Source: a virus. Taken from it: a stretch of 53,888 bases of DNA. The DNA lies in IMG/VR virus record IMGVR_UViG_3300030108_000869, positions 1 through 53,888 of that record. One strand, given 5' to 3'. Below, piece by piece: positions 51,475 through 53,888 of this stretch. Both the position numbers and the translations under genes were made by a program. Under the pieces are notes generated by a model. The model made no database searches. It was given only the letters and a program-made list of their open reading frames with translations, and was not told the origin of the DNA. The stretch's first letter is position 1; each line of letters opens with the position of its first letter.

Positions 51475-51759
51475 TTACCATTTAACCTTATGTGACCAGT
51501 ATCTGGCGCTTAACTTGCTTGGGTTTGCATCTTGCGCATTATGTCTAGCATAATATGATTTCTTACGCGCTTTATCTTTTTTACTTGTAGGATTTTTACC
51601 AGCACCACGTACGCCTTGCTGTCCAAATCTAATTGTTTTAATTTTATCACCCTGTTTAGCTACCACTACATGTGATTTAGTAGGATGCCCTGGAGTTCTT
51701 TTAGGTTTATTATAACCCGATACTCCGGCTCTTTTTAATCGCGGATCCCTTTCAGCCAT
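51475..51759 (-). CDS. Small basic conserved viral protein
   Basis: 94 residues. GYNKPKRTPGHPTKSHVVVAKQGDKIKTIRFGQQGVRG and a C-terminal SARYWSHKVKW are familiar from many marine viruses (a DUF6321-like layout). It has a small beta core and Lys-rich flanks. It shares a base with the next gene. Likely packaged or DNA-bound, but untested. Confidence 0.65.
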   Translation of the reverse strand: MAERDPRLKRAGVSGYNKPKRTPGHPTKSHVVVAKQGDKIKTIRFGQQGVRGAGKNPTSKKDKARKKSYYARHNAQDANPSKLSARYWSHKVKW

Positions 51760-52046
51760 TAGCTTTCTCCTATAAAATCTATTATTTGAGCTGAATTATT
51801 ATCTTCAACTACTTCCCATTCTATAACTTCTTTCATTGCGCCTATATATTCTGATAGCCCCATCTCAGATAATAACTGTAATGGTGCGGCTAGCGTATCA
51901 CATTTAAATATTAATATCTTACATGATTTAGTTATTGTAAGTTTAATACCTAATGCTTCAGCTAATGCAATCATAGCTATAGATTCTTCAGGTGATATTT
52001 CGTCAACTAAAGTTATAATTTTTGTGTTTACACACTTAGCTTTCAT
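51759..52046 (-). CDS. Hypothetical alpha/beta protein
   Basis: 95 residues. KIITLVDEISPEESIAMIALAEALGIKLTITKSCKILIFKCDTLAAPLQLLSEMGLSEYIGAM alternates strand and helix. No motif identifies it. ATGA coupling with the small membrane gene upstream places it in the terminase-proximal operon. Confidence 0.5.
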   Translation of the reverse strand: MKAKCVNTKIITLVDEISPEESIAMIALAEALGIKLTITKSCKILIFKCDTLAAPLQLLSEMGLSEYIGAMKEVIEWEVVEDNNSAQIIDFIGES

Positions 52047-52159
52047 TGTATAAAGATATGATAAACTAACAAACCAATTATTAATAGCTTACCGTAATCT
52101 AAATCCCAGGCTGTGCCTTCACCAAAGTTTTTACTAAAATTCTTAAATTTTTCTTTCAT
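52043..52159 (-). CDS. 38-residue single-span peptide
   Basis: ATG at 52159 after GGAGGTATAT, a strong site; stop overlaps the next ATG (ATGA). It starts MKEKFKNFSKNFGEGTAWDL and ends with a span LLIIGLLVYHIFIQ. A small membrane protein directly after the terminase. Function unknown. Confidence 0.55.
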   Translation of the reverse strand: MKEKFKNFSKNFGEGTAWDLDYGKLLIIGLLVYHIFIQ

Positions 52160-52176
52160 ATATACCTCCATAGGGT

Positions 52177-52208
52177 GGCGGATTTATCCCCTGCTTCCGC
52201 CGGAGCAG
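52177..52208 (-). promoter_or_regulatory. Two overlapping alternative hairpins
   Basis: GGCGG (52177-52181) can pair with CCGCC (52197-52201), while CTGCT (52191-52195) can pair with AGCAG (52204-52208); the two cannot form together. They lie in the short gap after the terminase stop and before a strong ribosome site. An attenuator or processing site between terminase and the following genes is possible; no T-run follows. Confidence 0.35.
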
Positions 52209-52226
52209 CGAGGACAATGGGAACTC

Positions 52227-53888
52227 TTAAAGCCATTGTGTCTCATCATCGTCAACATAATCAGATCGTTGAGACCATGGTACTTTATCTTTTGTTAATC
52301 TGTCGTAGTGAGTTCTTAAAACTTCTAAGGCAATAGCTGTAGCCATAATAGTATCATCATGACACCCAGGAGCAGCCTCAGTTCTTCCGGAGTCGGTACT
52401 AACATAATCTTTTAATTCCTGTATAATAGTTTTAGATGCTATCCATATATCATCACTTTCTACAGCATTTTTTAAATTACCTATAATATGTGGTTTTGTT
52501 ACTTGTGTTGTTCTGAATCCCGGAGTAGCCCCTTCCTCTTTTGACAAAGAAGATATTTTAGTCTGCTTATATAAATTAATATAATTCATTTGCATTAATC
52601 TAGATAAGGTTGCAACACCCATAGAATTACTTTCAACAGCTAATAAAGCATTATTATAATATCTTCCTAAATAAAATAACAAATCACCAAACTTACTAGG
52701 GTCAATATGATTATCTCTATACAAACCAATTATTTTCCTATCAGTATTTAAAACAACTGCACAAGAATAATCTTGACCTACACCTAATGAAACATCAGCT
52801 GCTATTATATAGTTATCATCCCAAGATGGAAATTCCCATAATTCTATATTACCATCTAATGTATTTTCAAATGTGAATGAATTAAAGTCAAATGACAATT
52901 TCTTTTTAGGTGATTTAGGTAAAAGGTTTTGCACTTTTTCTAATGCAAATACAGATGAACCTGCAGTAATAAATGCTTCATCGGGAGTTGCCGGGTATTC
53001 CTGGCGGAACTTTAGTTCCCCACCTTCAGCAATCTTCAACCGACGCCAGTAGAGTTGTCCGTTGTTTAAGTTGTGTTGCTCTACCAGTAGCTCCTCTTCT
53101 GAGGAACGTTCGAAGTCTTCCGGTGGTTCACGATAGTATTCGGATGTCGTAAACCACGGAAGGAATATCGGTGTGTATTCATTTTCACCTTCTAATGCAC
53201 CACGCCATAATCTATAGAACTCTCCAGATGCACCATTAGCAGTTGATTCAAGTATGACCTCAGTACCTGGAGCTTCAGATATACCCTGGAACAAACCAGC
53301 TAATATCTTTTCATCATGCTGCCAAAATGCAATCTCTGATAGATGCGCTATAGTTGGTGTAGTACCTCTACCCGCTTCAGGTGATCCTGCAGTATATAAT
53401 CTATATGACGATACCGGTTTTTCACCAGAGCGATCTTTTTTAAAATGAGGTGATGAAATAACAATCTCTTTTGCGTTTGATCGTAATTCAGTCGGTTTAT
53501 ACAAAGAATCCATATTACGAATAATATTTCTACTCATTGTAAATAATGCATCAGATGTTGCACTGTCGTGAGCCATAACAACTGAACGAGCATGTGGTGT
53601 AAAATATGTTTTCCAAAACACTCTACCAGCACAGTAAGTTGATATTCCTTGCTGTCTGGCTTTCAATATAATAGCTCTAACTTTTCCGTTCGTTGTTAAC
53701 TGTTCATCTAAAATTTTTGTAATTTTTTTCTGACAGTCGTTGAACGTAAAATTTACAAAGCCCCTCCTTGCATCTTTAGTAATAATCTTAATATTATCTT
53801 TTGCAAAGTCAGTAAAGTTATTTTTATATTTATTTAGTTTACTTCTTTTATGTTTTTCTTCGAGAAGTTTTACTAACTCTTTTTTATT
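52227..53888 (-). CDS. Terminase large subunit (5' end beyond window)
   Basis: 553 residues visible. The frame stays open to the window edge, about 74 codons above the TTG at 53666, starting KKELVKLLEEKHKRSKLNKY, so only a few N-terminal residues are missing. ATPase: KARQQGIST near visible residue 76 as Walker A and IAHLSEIAFW as Walker B. Nuclease: AADVSLG, AVESNSMG and CHDDTIMA supply acidic metal ligands of the RNase H-like fold. It cuts concatemers and pumps DNA into the head. It leads the late - operon. Confidence 0.93.
   Translation of the reverse strand, partial: NKKELVKLLEEKHKRSKLNKYKNNFTDFAKDNIKIITKDARRGFVNFTFNDCQKKITKILDEQLTTNGKVRAIILKARQQGISTYCAGRVFWKTYFTPHARSVVMAHDSATSDALFTMSRNIIRNMDSLYKPTELRSNAKEIVISSPHFKKDRSGEKPVSSYRLYTAGSPEAGRGTTPTIAHLSEIAFWQHDEKILAGLFQGISEAPGTEVILESTANGASGEFYRLWRGALEGENEYTPIFLPWFTTSEYYREPPEDFERSSEEELLVEQHNLNNGQLYWRRLKIAEGGELKFRQEYPATPDEAFITAGSSVFALEKVQNLLPKSPKKKLSFDFNSFTFENTLDGNIELWEFPSWDDNYIIAADVSLGVGQDYSCAVVLNTDRKIIGLYRDNHIDPSKFGDLLFYLGRYYNNALLAVESNSMGVATLSRLMQMNYINLYKQTKISSLSKEEGATPGFRTTQVTKPHIIGNLKNAVESDDIWIASKTIIQELKDYVSTDSGRTEAAPGCHDDTIMATAIALEVLRTHYDRLTKDKVPWSQRSDYVDDDETQWL

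Noticed and set aside
1-53888. CRISPR array, integrase, attachment site or insertion sequence
   Set aside because: No regularly spaced repeats, recombinase motif or transposase was seen on either strand.

Overview
The window is nearly all of an AT-rich, lytic, podovirus-type phage genome. It is about one third G+C by eye. It is almost completely coding, has no integrase or repressor, and carries many small genes coupled by ATGA or TAATG overlaps. The gene set suggests a marine phage of the loose HMO-2011/pelagiphage type: T7-like DNA polymerase, T7-like RNA polymerase, SU10/DUF5309-like capsid, class II ribonucleotide reductase, MazG, Hsp20, and the small basic proteins common in marine viral metagenomes. 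The host is probably a low-GC marine alphaproteobacterium. That is inference from gene content, not a database result.

Layout. Bases 1-13445 run on the + strand: an SSB-like gene, a block of very small early genes, a tRNA-His, two structured intergenic RNAs, a nucleotide module (DUF1599-like protein, ThyA-family enzyme, MazG), the replication module (Pol A, possible nuclease, flap exonuclease, RusA, primase-helicase, dCMP deaminase) and a T7-like RNA polymerase. One - strand gene, a probable small terminase, sits inside this region at 2.5-3.0 kb between 12-bp direct repeats. A strong terminator at 13456-13490 separates the two transcription directions. From 53888 down to 13492 everything reads on the - strand: large terminase (5' end cut by the window), small basic proteins, portal, Hsp20, scaffold, capsid, tail adaptor, a 2127-residue tail fibre with an S74 chaperone, small membrane proteins, NrdJ, tail proteins, and three very large internal (ejected) virion proteins.

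The most interesting result is the 1231-residue gene at 13750-17445. It carries the core motifs of a single-subunit RNA polymerase (GR, motif A Asp, KxSxMTxxYG, motif C Asp). It is the last large gene of the virion operon, next to a lysozyme protein and a nuclease-domain protein. I read it as a virion-packaged, injected RNA polymerase of the N4 type, in a genome that also encodes a separate T7-like RNA polymerase.

This suggests a two-polymerase programme: the injected enzyme reads early + genes and the T7-like enzyme reads late - genes. Two matching elements are visible. A 16-bp motif, TAAATGTCYCCTWWAA, occurs three times, each time just upstream of a - strand gene (small terminase, nrdJ, and a small zinc-ribbon gene). 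A hairpin element (AAGWGGC-TCRC-GCCWCTTTTTC) occurs twice on the early + strand with a compensatory base-pair change. Other points of interest are the ThyA-family enzyme with Asp in place of the dUMP-reading Asn, a DNA polymerase with Gln at the usual Glu steric gate, and a pseudoknot-capable RNA between tRNA-His and a bidirectional terminator.
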